From assembly GCA_022266195.1 (NCBI GenBank), contig WHVY01000009.1:992001-1056000 (forward strand): a stretch of DNA of 64,000 bases, read 5' to 3'. Below the pieces are notes generated by a model, which was not told the origin of the DNA, made no database searches, and was given only the letters and a program-made list of their open reading frames with translations. Positions within the stretch are counted from its first letter, which is position 1; each line of letters starts with the position of its first letter. The translations under genes and the position numbers were made by a program. Shown in pieces: positions 1 through 8,214 of this stretch. The DNA is from Tetranychus cinnabarinus (taxonomy: Eukaryota > Arthropoda > Arachnida > Trombidiformes > Tetranychidae).

Positions 1-71
1 TATAATTCAAATTTAATAAATGAGATTTATACAATTGTAATTAAAATTTTCCGTCTCAAATTAATTCTTGT

Positions 72-75
72 ATAC
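72..75. repeat. Element 1 target-site duplication, left
   Basis: ATAC directly precedes the TG of the 5' LTR and is matched by ATAC at 11397-11400 after the CA of the 3' LTR. Confidence 0.8.
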
Positions 76-378
76 TGAAGGGTAGAGTTACCCAAAACCA
101 AATTAAATCATTTAATCATTTATCACAAGATGGACAGATAAGAGTTAAAGTTTAAAACTTGCTTCATTATCCCTTGTGTATTGCACATAATTTCATTTTC
201 TTGTCTTTCACCAATTTTGTAATCAAGACTAAGTCTTTTTCTCTTTCTTCAAAATTTTGTTCTTTTTGATTAAGACTGTCTAAGACACTGTCTATTCCCT
301 TTCGACGTTTGTCTGAATTTATAATTTTCTTTCCTTTTCCTTTGTTCAGAAGATTGGGTTTCCTTCCGATCTAATTGG

Positions 379-386
379 TATAAATA
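379..386 (+). promoter_or_regulatory. TATA box of element 1 LTR
   Basis: TATAAATA sits inside GGTATAAATACC. A start about 30 bases downstream (near 410) would leave the AATAAA at 1046 inside R, as needed for polyadenylation in the 3' LTR. Confidence 0.6.
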
Positions 387-1045
387 CCATTGATTTTCTT
401 TAATTAATTATGTTCGATTTTCATAATCTTCTTTAATGTTCATTTTTCTAGTAGTCATACTTTATGTTTAAAACAGTACAGTCAATTTGATGCAAGTGAA
501 ACACTTTTGGAAAATATGCTAAAACATCTTTAAATTTTCTGTTTAATTAAAATTTCCTTTTTTGTATTCTAAAACCAAGTTTCCTAGTCTAAGACTAATC
601 ATTAGTATCTCAAGTTATTGAGAAAACACAGTTTTCCATACTTGTGTTGAGTGCCAATAATCTAAGTTTGGTTAAGAGAAAGGTTCAACAATTGTAGACT
701 AAGTCTAATGCTGATAGAGCTTAAAGCTTTCGAGTTGTTCCTGATCGTTCTCATATTATTGTCCGAGCTTTGCTGTTCTACGCTAAGTTTATTTTGGTTG
801 GAATTTCACCTTTATTGCTAGCTTTCTGACTCGTGCCAAGTAGCTCTAGTACGCTATCTACCTGTCCTGTTAATCCTGTCTAAGACTTAACCAACAACAT
901 TCTTTGGTTGAATTTGTGGTTTCTAATCTTGGTCAAGTGAAGGCTAATCCTACAAAGTCTAAGACTGTAACAGTTGAATCCTAGGTGATCCTAAAAGAAC
1001 CTGAGTATTCAGGATTTGAAAGGCTTGAATAATCTTCTGAGTTTG

Positions 1046-1051
1046 AATAAA
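1046..1051 (+). terminator. Polyadenylation signal of element 1 LTR
   Basis: AATAAA near the 3' side of the LTR. The 3' LTR copy (11312-11317) would be the working one; the 5' copy should be ignored or suppressed. Confidence 0.5.
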
Positions 1052-1113
1052 TTGTGTTTAAATTGTACGCAAGTGAATTGAATTTATTTGATTCGGTGAA
1101 TTAGTTTAAAACT

Positions 1114-4100
1114 ATGAACTCTTCCTTTCAATTGGCGACCACGGCAGGATTGCCATTAGTGAATTCCTGTTATATGACTGACTATTGTTTTACTGTAACT
1201 GAAAGTGATAATACCAACAATGAACAGACTGATCAAAGTGATCAAAGTGATAAAAGTGCTAATGAGTCTAAGACTTCGACAACACAAACGCAAACCATGC
1301 CAACAACGAAACATCTTATCAAAAATATGGACCTTATTGAAATGAAACTTTGGTTAAAGAATTGGAATGTGCGATTCATCGACAATGAAGAAATTGTGCG
1401 TGAAAAGTTTTATGACGCTATTCAAACTATGTTTGCATTAGAAAGTACATTCGACGCGACCGATGAAATGGTTGGTGATACGTGTTTTAACGCTCTAACA
1501 AGAAAGACAAGTTTCCCTGAGTGGATAAAAGAATTGAGAGCTCAAGGCGTAACTGAAAACGATATTCGAGAGATAATCAAGAAAATGGGTTTCGAACCAA
1601 CAACGATGATGCTGACTAGTGACGTCTCAATTAGAAAATTGCCGATAGCATCTCCTGCGAAAAGATTACTCGAATCTATGGTTAAGAAATGGGCTAAGCC
1701 TGCTGAACCAATTGTTACCCGACAAGTTATCAACCCTGGTATTGATGTACACGACATCTTAAACAGAACTTTGCCTGATAACTCTCAACATTCTCAAAGT
1801 CCTCCTGCCTTAGGCAATAATGCTACTGTTACTAGACAACAAATTGAAGATGCAGATAAAGATGAACATCCTGAAGATGCAGATAGTGATGATGAACCTC
1901 GTGCTTTAAATGAAACCGTAGTTTCACCGGTTTTACCAGTTAATCAAACAATTCACGCAACAGTTCCAAGAACAGAAAAAGTTGAAGAGAAAACTAAGGT
2001 TGAACCTGCAACTTTTGCAAAATGCAAACCAAAGCTACCTAAGCTTCCTGTCTACACTCAAGACGCGATGGATCCTTGGCAATGGTTACAGACAATTAAA
2101 AGGATTTTATCTTTGGAACGCTGTCATGATGACGATAAATTGTATGTTTTACAAAAGGCTATGGCTTACGATTTTCTGCCTTACGCTAAAATATTAGACA
2201 AAGAGAAGCACACCAGCGAATCATATATTGCTGCATTAGAAGATAAACTGAGAAATCCAGCGGTAATTTCACAAGCAACATCCGAGTTTCATCAATGTAA
2301 GTGGAATTTTGATTCACATCCTGCTGAATTCATCAGAAAGTTGGAAACGATGGTAATCAAGGTAAAAGGTGAACCTTCACCTCAAGAATTCATACAAGAT
2401 GTATTGATAAGATTACCAGCAGATGTCAAAGACTCATTGTTCAGATCCAAATCAGTTCACGATATACAAGATCTAACTGCCGCATTGGTCAATGAATACA
2501 ACATTGAGTTGAGAAAACGCTCTGAGCGTAAGGAATCCTACAAGGATAAGAAAGGAGATGAGAAAAAGCATGCTGCCGTTAATGTTAATGCTAGTGGAAG
2601 TGGTACTAGTGGAGCATCAGCATCCTCATCATCTAATCGTGCAGTGAAACCACCTTTCAGGTGCTATAATTGCAACAATTTGGGTCATTCATCACGAGAA
2701 TGCCGTCAACCCAGAAGGTCTAAGACCAGTGAAAATCCTAATGCTAACAAGCATGAAGGTCGAAATGAACGATTCCAGCCAGCACAATTGAGAATGGCAA
2801 ATGTTCATACACCAAGTTTTGGTCAAAATCAACAAAATTCGAATCAGCCACAGGCTAAAGAATCAGCTAATTTGGTACAAGAAACTAACGTAATTAATGC
2901 ATACATGGCGAGAGCACCAGCTAAAGAATATTCATTCATGATGAATGAGGCCGGTAATCAAGAAGTGGAATTGATCACCAAGATAGATCCATCACCACGA
3001 AACTTTCCAACAATTAGATTGACTTTATGTTACCCAACGAGGGAATTGTTTAAAACAGGTGATGTACTATTGGATACTGGCGCTTGCACAAGTTGTATTG
3101 ATTATCAATTTGCCCAGAAAATGAAAGCCTTCATAATGAAGTCGAATGTTTCAGTTCGGGGTATAATTGCCGATGCCTACCAAACAGTTGAAGGAGCCGC
3201 TTATGCTATTATGAAGCATCCGAAAATGTCTAAGACAAGGATAATCAAGTTCCAGGTAATGAAAGATTTGGAACCAGTGATGGTCTTAGGTAATCGATTC
3301 GCCGATGTATATTTTGTTGGAATGGTAAATCATGGAGGTAGATACCAAGTGAATTTACGAGAAAGTGCTGAAAGCGAATGGCTAAGCCCTGAAGTCGCTT
3401 TTAGATTTTGCACTGCTGAAGAATCCTGGGGATTGCTTAATGTGCCCGAGATACCCTCTGTTAACACAATTAGTGTCAAAACAGCCGAACAATTGTTACT
3501 TGATAGTTTGCCGTATTCACCATGGATGGATGAAGAATTAAAATCAAACTTTCAATTTCCACAAGTGGAGGTGGACCGACTTCATTATATTCAAGAAATG
3601 TCTAAGACACCGGAATTCGAGAATGTAGTGCCGATTTATTTGCAAGTTGAAAATACTGAACTTCAACTAGCTGAAAGACTTATGAAAAGGATGGATCATA
3701 AATTGAATGCTGAAAAACGAGAAGAATTGTTGACTGTTCTCATGGAGTTTCAAGAAGTTTTCAGTAAGACTAAGTCTGATATGGGATTAGTTCCTTGGCA
3801 GAAATGGCCGATTAAAATTGATATTGGCGATCAGAAGATTCCTCATCAACAACCCTATCCATGCACAATTGAGAAACGACGTGAGTTTCAAAAGATAATT
3901 GCCGAATTAATTAAGCATGACATAGTCGAGAAAAGTAATGCTCCTGGAGGATCTCCTGCAATGTTGATTGGTAAACCAGATGGAAGTTTCAGACTATTAA
4001 ATGATTTGAGAGCCGTCAACAGATTAACTAATGTGATATTTCACCCGATGCCAAGAATTGATGATTGTTTGGAAGCAATCAGAGGAACTAAGTTCTTTAA

Positions 4101-7100
4101 CATGTTTGACCTTTACCAAGGCTATTTTCAAATTGAAATCCCTCCGTCTGAACGAGGTAAAACAGTGTTTTTGACGCCTGATGGTAAATACCAGTATAAA
4201 AGGTTGCCTATGGGCCTAGCTTGTGCACCTTTCGAGTTTCAACGACTTATGAACACAGTCCTGAATGGTTTAAACTACACAGAATGCTTGGGGTATTTTG
4301 ACGATATTCCAGTTATGGGGAAAAGTTGGTCAGAACTATTGTATAATACAAGATTGGTTTTGGATCGACTAAGAGACTGGAATCTGAAGATTAAAACTGA
4401 TAAATGTCAATTTGGTGTTACCGAGTTAGTGCTGTTAGGACATCTTGTCAATGGAGATGGGATTCGACCTGACCCTAACAAAGTTACTGCATTAAAGAAA
4501 TTGCCGTACCCTACAAGTGTGAAACAACTTCAATCGATAATGGGTTGTTACAACTATTTTTCGAGATACATAAAAAACTATTCAACTTTGGCTGCGCCTT
4601 TATACAAGTTAATTTCTAAGGAAAGGAAATTCAAGATGCTTAAACAAGATCATCAAGCGTTAGATGAATTGAAAAATGCTTTAATTGAGGAAACAATGTT
4701 AGTTCATTTTGATCCTGAGTTGAAAAAGAAGCTAACAGTAGATGCAAGTGACATTGCAGTGGGAGGAATATTGCTTCAAACAGACCCTCAACAAGAAATT
4801 CCAAGTGAATTTGAATCATTGAATGATGTTCCAATTGAGAAAATTAAACATTGGAAACCTTTGTACTTCTTTTCACAGAAGTTAGCAAAACACCAACAGA
4901 GTTACTCTGTGTCTGAAAAAGAGTGTTTAGCTGTTTTAGTTGCTATAAAGAAATTTAAGCACTATTTGGATGGATCAGAATTTTTAGTAGAGACAGATCA
5001 TCATGCATTATGCCAATTGCCGAAATTAAAATTTAAGAATCAACGAATGGAGAGATGGCAAATCATTCTATCAAGTTTTAAATACAAAGTTATTTACACC
5101 AAAGGTGATAAACATGGTCCTGATTGTTTATCCAGATACCAAACTGAATGGTCTCCGAAGCTGTTAGACCCTGAAGCCGACTTCATAGAAGATTTGTTTT
5201 GGATTAAATTCATCAATTTTGACAAGAAAGAAATTGATGCCGAGATTAAAGAATCTGAAATCAACGATATCAAGTTACTTGATTCAATGGTGAAAAAGCA
5301 GTTTAAAACTATTTATTATTACCAGACTGATGACAATTGGAATGAAAAATTGAGAACCGCACAAGTCGAAGACATCGCAATCAGTAAGATTATTCTCAAT
5401 TTAATTATTGACCCGAAATCAGAGTTACACAAAAGTTATCTGATTATGAACAATTTGTTGTTCCGCAAACCAATGTTTGGTCACGATATTAATCGAGTCG
5501 TTATAAACGAGAAAATTCTGAAAGAGTTGTTTCAAGAGGAACATGAATCTCCTCTTGGTGGTCATTTTGGTACTGAAAAAACTTATTTGCAAATTGCAAG
5601 ACGCTTTTGGATGGATAAATTGTATGACAAAGTCAAAGAAATGTGCCAAAACTGTGAAAAATGTTACCTTGGAAAAGCATCAAATGTTACCTATTCTGAA
5701 CCAAGTTTAAAACCGGTTCCTGAATCAATCTTGGAAAGATTGGAAATGGACGCTCAAGGTCCAATTACCTTCAAAAATGGTGCTAAAAAAGTGATTCTAG
5801 TTTTGATTGACACTTTATCAAGATTTGTGTATGCAAAGCTGTTACCAGATCAAAAGTCTAAGACTGTGATAAAGTTTCTGGATGAATACTTTAGTGAATT
5901 TGGATTCCCATCAGTAATTCAAACTGACCGAGGGAGAAACTTCCTTTCAGGGGACGTTGAAAATCATATGAAAAAGTTGGGGATAAAACATGAAGTTTCA
6001 AACGCATATCATCCTCAAAGTCAAGGTACCGTGGAAAGAATCAACCGAACAATTGCAGAAAGATTACGCACATCGATTCTAAATTTAGAAACTATTGACT
6101 TAAAGTCGTCCTTGGAAAATGCTGTTATAGCGATTAACTCATCAATCCACAAGATTCACAGATTCTCACCATACTATTTAGTGTTTGGCCGATATTTAAA
6201 GAAACCAATTGACCTACATCTGAACCTGAATGCAACAATTAACGATTCAATTGAAAATTGCCGAAAGTTAGCTCGTGAAAGGCTTTTAAAGCAGCAAGTT
6301 TACTATCAAGAAAGACTTCAGTCTGTGACTAAGCGAAATCCATACAAGTTTTTGGACCTTTGCTACGTTAAAAACAGTGCACCTTCATTGGGAACAACCA
6401 AGAAATTAGTCAACAAATTTTTTGGACCATTTTTTGTGTTAGGAGTAAAACATGGCTCAGTACTTTTACTCAATCCTGAAAATCATGAAAGATTTACAAG
6501 CAATTTAGAGCTGACAAGACCTCATGTTGGAATCATTCCGGAAAAGTTAATTCAATTGAAAGATGAATTAGCAAATGAAACTGACTTGGTCAACATATTT
6601 GAAGCAGATGAGCAAAATGAACACTTAAGTGAACCAGATGAAACTAATCAAGAATTAAATCAAATTGATTTAAACGGATCTAATCAAAGTGGAAATGTTT
6701 CAAATGCAAGTCTAAGACTAAGTGCCGTTAATCAAACTTTGCCTGATAGTTTGAATGTTAATATTGATTCTGATAGTGAAAAATCAACAGTAATTGATGA
6801 AAATATAAATCAAGTTCAAAAGTCAAAAAAGCAAAAAAGAAGAAAGAAAAGAAAGTATATCACTGCTAATAGAGAGATAATGCGAGATAATCCCGTCATT
6901 AGTGGTCAAGATGTTGAAAAACTTGGACCAGTGACCAGAAAAAGGAAAGTTGTTTCTGTAAACTTAATCCAGTTCGAGAGCTTAAAAACTCAAAAAAGTC
7001 TAAGACTAAAAGTGAAAGATTTTAAAATTAGCGCAATTAAGCATTTGGCTATTTTTCGCGCTCATTATGCATTACAGTTGGGGGAGACACTAACTGTCTC

Positions 7101-8214
7101 ACTTTCACTTGTACTTCTGATTAAGACAGTTGACATCTTTAACCAGTCAAATTTCTATTCTTTTCTATTTCAACCAAAATTTGATTTTTCCAGTTTCAAA
7201 CTATTATTTCCTGATTATTTGAATAATTCAATTCAGTCTTTGACTAATTTTGAACAATTGTGCTCCAAATTAACTAATTTAGTTAATCCAGTTTTGGTAA
7301 AAACTTCAAATTGTGAGGAAATTCGATTTTTCCAAGTGCTTTCTAGACTAAGTCTATTGCCATCAAGCTTGAATAAGCTAAATTGTTTCATCTTTACTCG
7401 ATTGAACTTAGGTGAATCTCCTGATTACGAACAATTAACTTTTTGTGAACAGTTCCAGTGCAACGAAAATTTTTGTTTAAAACAGATTTACTTTTTCAGT
7501 GAAATGCCTTCTTCAGTTGTTTCAAACGCCTCAACCTCATCGAGCTCTGGCTCATATATCAGTGCAGGTTCAATTGTATCTGATCACCGTTTCTCTATGC
7601 GACTCCAAAGGCAAATGAAAAAAGTGCAGTTTCAACCAACACCACCGAGAAGTCCGAAATTGGTCATAGACCTTGAAGCTTCAACTTCTGAAAGTGCTAA
7701 TAATTGTAATGATAATTGGGGTTGGCCAGGAATGGATGATGATATGAACTCATCGACTAACACTGTGATTCATCTTGACAACGCAAATGTTCAAGCCGCT
7801 TTAAATCACTATTATGATCCCTTACCAGAGAAGACTGCCTATGGACTTAGTTCGTTTTCAAAAACTTTTACTGACACCAGTCCTTACCCTCCACCAAGTG
7901 CCGATCAGGGTCGAAGGTACTGTGAATTTCCTGCACCCAAGAGAACTGCTGAACCTCACGATTTTCTTAAACCTGAATTCTTCATCGATGCTCGAGAAGA
8001 TGTTAAGAAAGATATTGAACAATCCGAGGAGGAAAAGAATTGGTTCAACTCGTTCATCAAGGAGAAACTCCAATTGAATGTTATCGAGGATAACTTGGAT
8101 AAGGTAAAATTTTACACCTTAAGAAAAGGATTTTCTGCTGCTGAGGTTATTCATCCTCAATTCAATGAATTCAAGACAATCATTACTTGTATTCTATCGA
8201 ACAAGTTGCCCTGA
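1114..8214 (+). CDS. Gag-Pol fusion polyprotein of element 1 with long C-terminal extension
   Basis: This single 2,366-residue frame encodes structural and replication proteins. Gag ends in a CCHC knuckle (C517, C520, H525, C530). The protease has DTG at 654-656, reverse transcriptase YFDD at 1061-1064, and RNase H its first Asp at D1210. Integrase has H1477, H1484, C1511 and C1514, then D1546, D1605 and E1641 (35-residue last spacing). No gag/pol frameshift is needed. After integrase come an acidic stretch, a Lys/Arg-rich stretch (about 1905-1920, possible nuclear signal), a T-rich coding stretch of about 400 nt that looks less like protein, and from residue 2131 (an internal ATG at 7504) a Ser-rich acidic tail. 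The last residues resemble the start of a RING finger that continues in the next frame. The first ATG lies in the LTR and the frame runs through the primer site; a downstream start (for example 1321-1350) cannot be excluded. Confidence 0.9.
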   Translation: MNSSFQLATTAGLPLVNSCYMTDYCFTVTESDNTNNEQTDQSDQSDKSANESKTSTTQTQTMPTTKHLIKNMDLIEMKLWLKNWNVRFIDNEEIVREKFYDAIQTMFALESTFDATDEMVGDTCFNALTRKTSFPEWIKELRAQGVTENDIREIIKKMGFEPTTMMLTSDVSIRKLPIASPAKRLLESMVKKWAKPAEPIVTRQVINPGIDVHDILNRTLPDNSQHSQSPPALGNNATVTRQQIEDADKDEHPEDADSDDEPRALNETVVSPVLPVNQTIHATVPRTEKVEEKTKVEPATFAKCKPKLPKLPVYTQDAMDPWQWLQTIKRILSLERCHDDDKLYVLQKAMAYDFLPYAKILDKEKHTSESYIAALEDKLRNPAVISQATSEFHQCKWNFDSHPAEFIRKLETMVIKVKGEPSPQEFIQDVLIRLPADVKDSLFRSKSVHDIQDLTAALVNEYNIELRKRSERKESYKDKKGDEKKHAAVNVNASGSGTSGASASSSSNRAVKPPFRCYNCNNLGHSSRECRQPRRSKTSENPNANKHEGRNERFQPAQLRMANVHTPSFGQNQQNSNQPQAKESANLVQETNVINAYMARAPAKEYSFMMNEAGNQEVELITKIDPSPRNFPTIRLTLCYPTRELFKTGDVLLDTGACTSCIDYQFAQKMKAFIMKSNVSVRGIIADAYQTVEGAAYAIMKHPKMSKTRIIKFQVMKDLEPVMVLGNRFADVYFVGMVNHGGRYQVNLRESAESEWLSPEVAFRFCTAEESWGLLNVPEIPSVNTISVKTAEQLLLDSLPYSPWMDEELKSNFQFPQVEVDRLHYIQEMSKTPEFENVVPIYLQVENTELQLAERLMKRMDHKLNAEKREELLTVLMEFQEVFSKTKSDMGLVPWQKWPIKIDIGDQKIPHQQPYPCTIEKRREFQKIIAELIKHDIVEKSNAPGGSPAMLIGKPDGSFRLLNDLRAVNRLTNVIFHPMPRIDDCLEAIRGTKFFNMFDLYQGYFQIEIPPSERGKTVFLTPDGKYQYKRLPMGLACAPFEFQRLMNTVLNGLNYTECLGYFDDIPVMGKSWSELLYNTRLVLDRLRDWNLKIKTDKCQFGVTELVLLGHLVNGDGIRPDPNKVTALKKLPYPTSVKQLQSIMGCYNYFSRYIKNYSTLAAPLYKLISKERKFKMLKQDHQALDELKNALIEETMLVHFDPELKKKLTVDASDIAVGGILLQTDPQQEIPSEFESLNDVPIEKIKHWKPLYFFSQKLAKHQQSYSVSEKECLAVLVAIKKFKHYLDGSEFLVETDHHALCQLPKLKFKNQRMERWQIILSSFKYKVIYTKGDKHGPDCLSRYQTEWSPKLLDPEADFIEDLFWIKFINFDKKEIDAEIKESEINDIKLLDSMVKKQFKTIYYYQTDDNWNEKLRTAQVEDIAISKIILNLIIDPKSELHKSYLIMNNLLFRKPMFGHDINRVVINEKILKELFQEEHESPLGGHFGTEKTYLQIARRFWMDKLYDKVKEMCQNCEKCYLGKASNVTYSEPSLKPVPESILERLEMDAQGPITFKNGAKKVILVLIDTLSRFVYAKLLPDQKSKTVIKFLDEYFSEFGFPSVIQTDRGRNFLSGDVENHMKKLGIKHEVSNAYHPQSQGTVERINRTIAERLRTSILNLETIDLKSSLENAVIAINSSIHKIHRFSPYYLVFGRYLKKPIDLHLNLNATINDSIENCRKLARERLLKQQVYYQERLQSVTKRNPYKFLDLCYVKNSAPSLGTTKKLVNKFFGPFFVLGVKHGSVLLLNPENHERFTSNLELTRPHVGIIPEKLIQLKDELANETDLVNIFEADEQNEHLSEPDETNQELNQIDLNGSNQSGNVSNASLRLSAVNQTLPDSLNVNIDSDSEKSTVIDENINQVQKSKKQKRRKKRKYITANREIMRDNPVISGQDVEKLGPVTRKRKVVSVNLIQFESLKTQKSLRLKVKDFKISAIKHLAIFRAHYALQLGETLTVSLSLVLLIKTVDIFNQSNFYSFLFQPKFDFSSFKLLFPDYLNNSIQSLTNFEQLCSKLTNLVNPVLVKTSNCEEIRFFQVLSRLSLLPSSLNKLNCFIFTRLNLGESPDYEQLTFCEQFQCNENFCLKQIYFFSEMPSSVVSNASTSSSSGSYISAGSIVSDHRFSMRLQRQMKKVQFQPTPPRSPKLVIDLEASTSESANNCNDNWGWPGMDDDMNSSTNTVIHLDNANVQAALNHYYDPLPEKTAYGLSSFSKTFTDTSPYPPPSADQGRRYCEFPAPKRTAEPHDFLKPEFFIDAREDVKKDIEQSEEEKNWFNSFIKEKLQLNVIEDNLDKVKFYTLRKGFSAAEVIHPQFNEFKTIITCILSNKLP
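1133..1151 (+). other. Primer binding site of element 1, probably tRNA-Arg
   Basis: TGGCGACCACGGCAGGATT starts 2 nt after the LTR end. Its reverse complement ends CGCCA and reads as acceptor stem plus T arm of a tRNA beginning GACCACG. That is the pattern of animal tRNA-Arg genes, whose acceptor begins GACC and ends GGTCG. The site lies inside the gag-pol frame. The tRNA identity is from family knowledge. Confidence 0.7.

Larger units (their letters stand above)
76..1130 (+). repeat. Element 1 5' LTR
   Basis: This 1,055-bp copy matches 10343-11396. It contains a TATA box (379-386), an AATAAA signal (1046-1051) and six copies of the interrupted palindrome (at 225, 277, 585, 695, 878 and 956). 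The predicted order is U3 to about 410, R to about 1070, then a short U5. The ATG of the gag-pol frame lies inside U5 at 1114. Confidence 0.95.
225..7356 (+). repeat. Dispersed interrupted-palindrome array in element 1
   Basis: The core GTCTAAGAC occurs at 278, 587, 878, 957, 1266, 2718, 3228, 3600, 5856, 6710 and 6998. The related core GACTAAGTC occurs at 227, 697, 3768 and 7346. Many extend to 11-13 bp perfect arms around one central A, for example TAGTCTAAGACTA at 585. The six LTR copies recur in the 3' LTR. A variant with central G is at 8935. The central base is A on the sense strand in every full copy. Sites in coding sequence fall in three codon registers (SKT, SLRL, RLSL), so the nucleic acid rather than a peptide appears to be kept. 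Confidence 0.9.

Noticed and set aside
2297..7499. Splice from the GTAAGT at 2297 to the acceptor at 7499
   Set aside because: Phases do not match (phase 1 donor into a phase 2 acceptor position), so it would leave the frame.
8104..8135. A-rich runs as a -1 slippery site for element 1
   Set aside because: None fits X XXY YYZ in frame, and a TGA at 8166-8168 closes the -1 frame downstream of them.
6900..8214. Envelope gene for element 1
   Set aside because: No signal peptide, no processing site, and only a weak hydrophobic run; the tail is Ser-rich and acidic, then zinc-binding.
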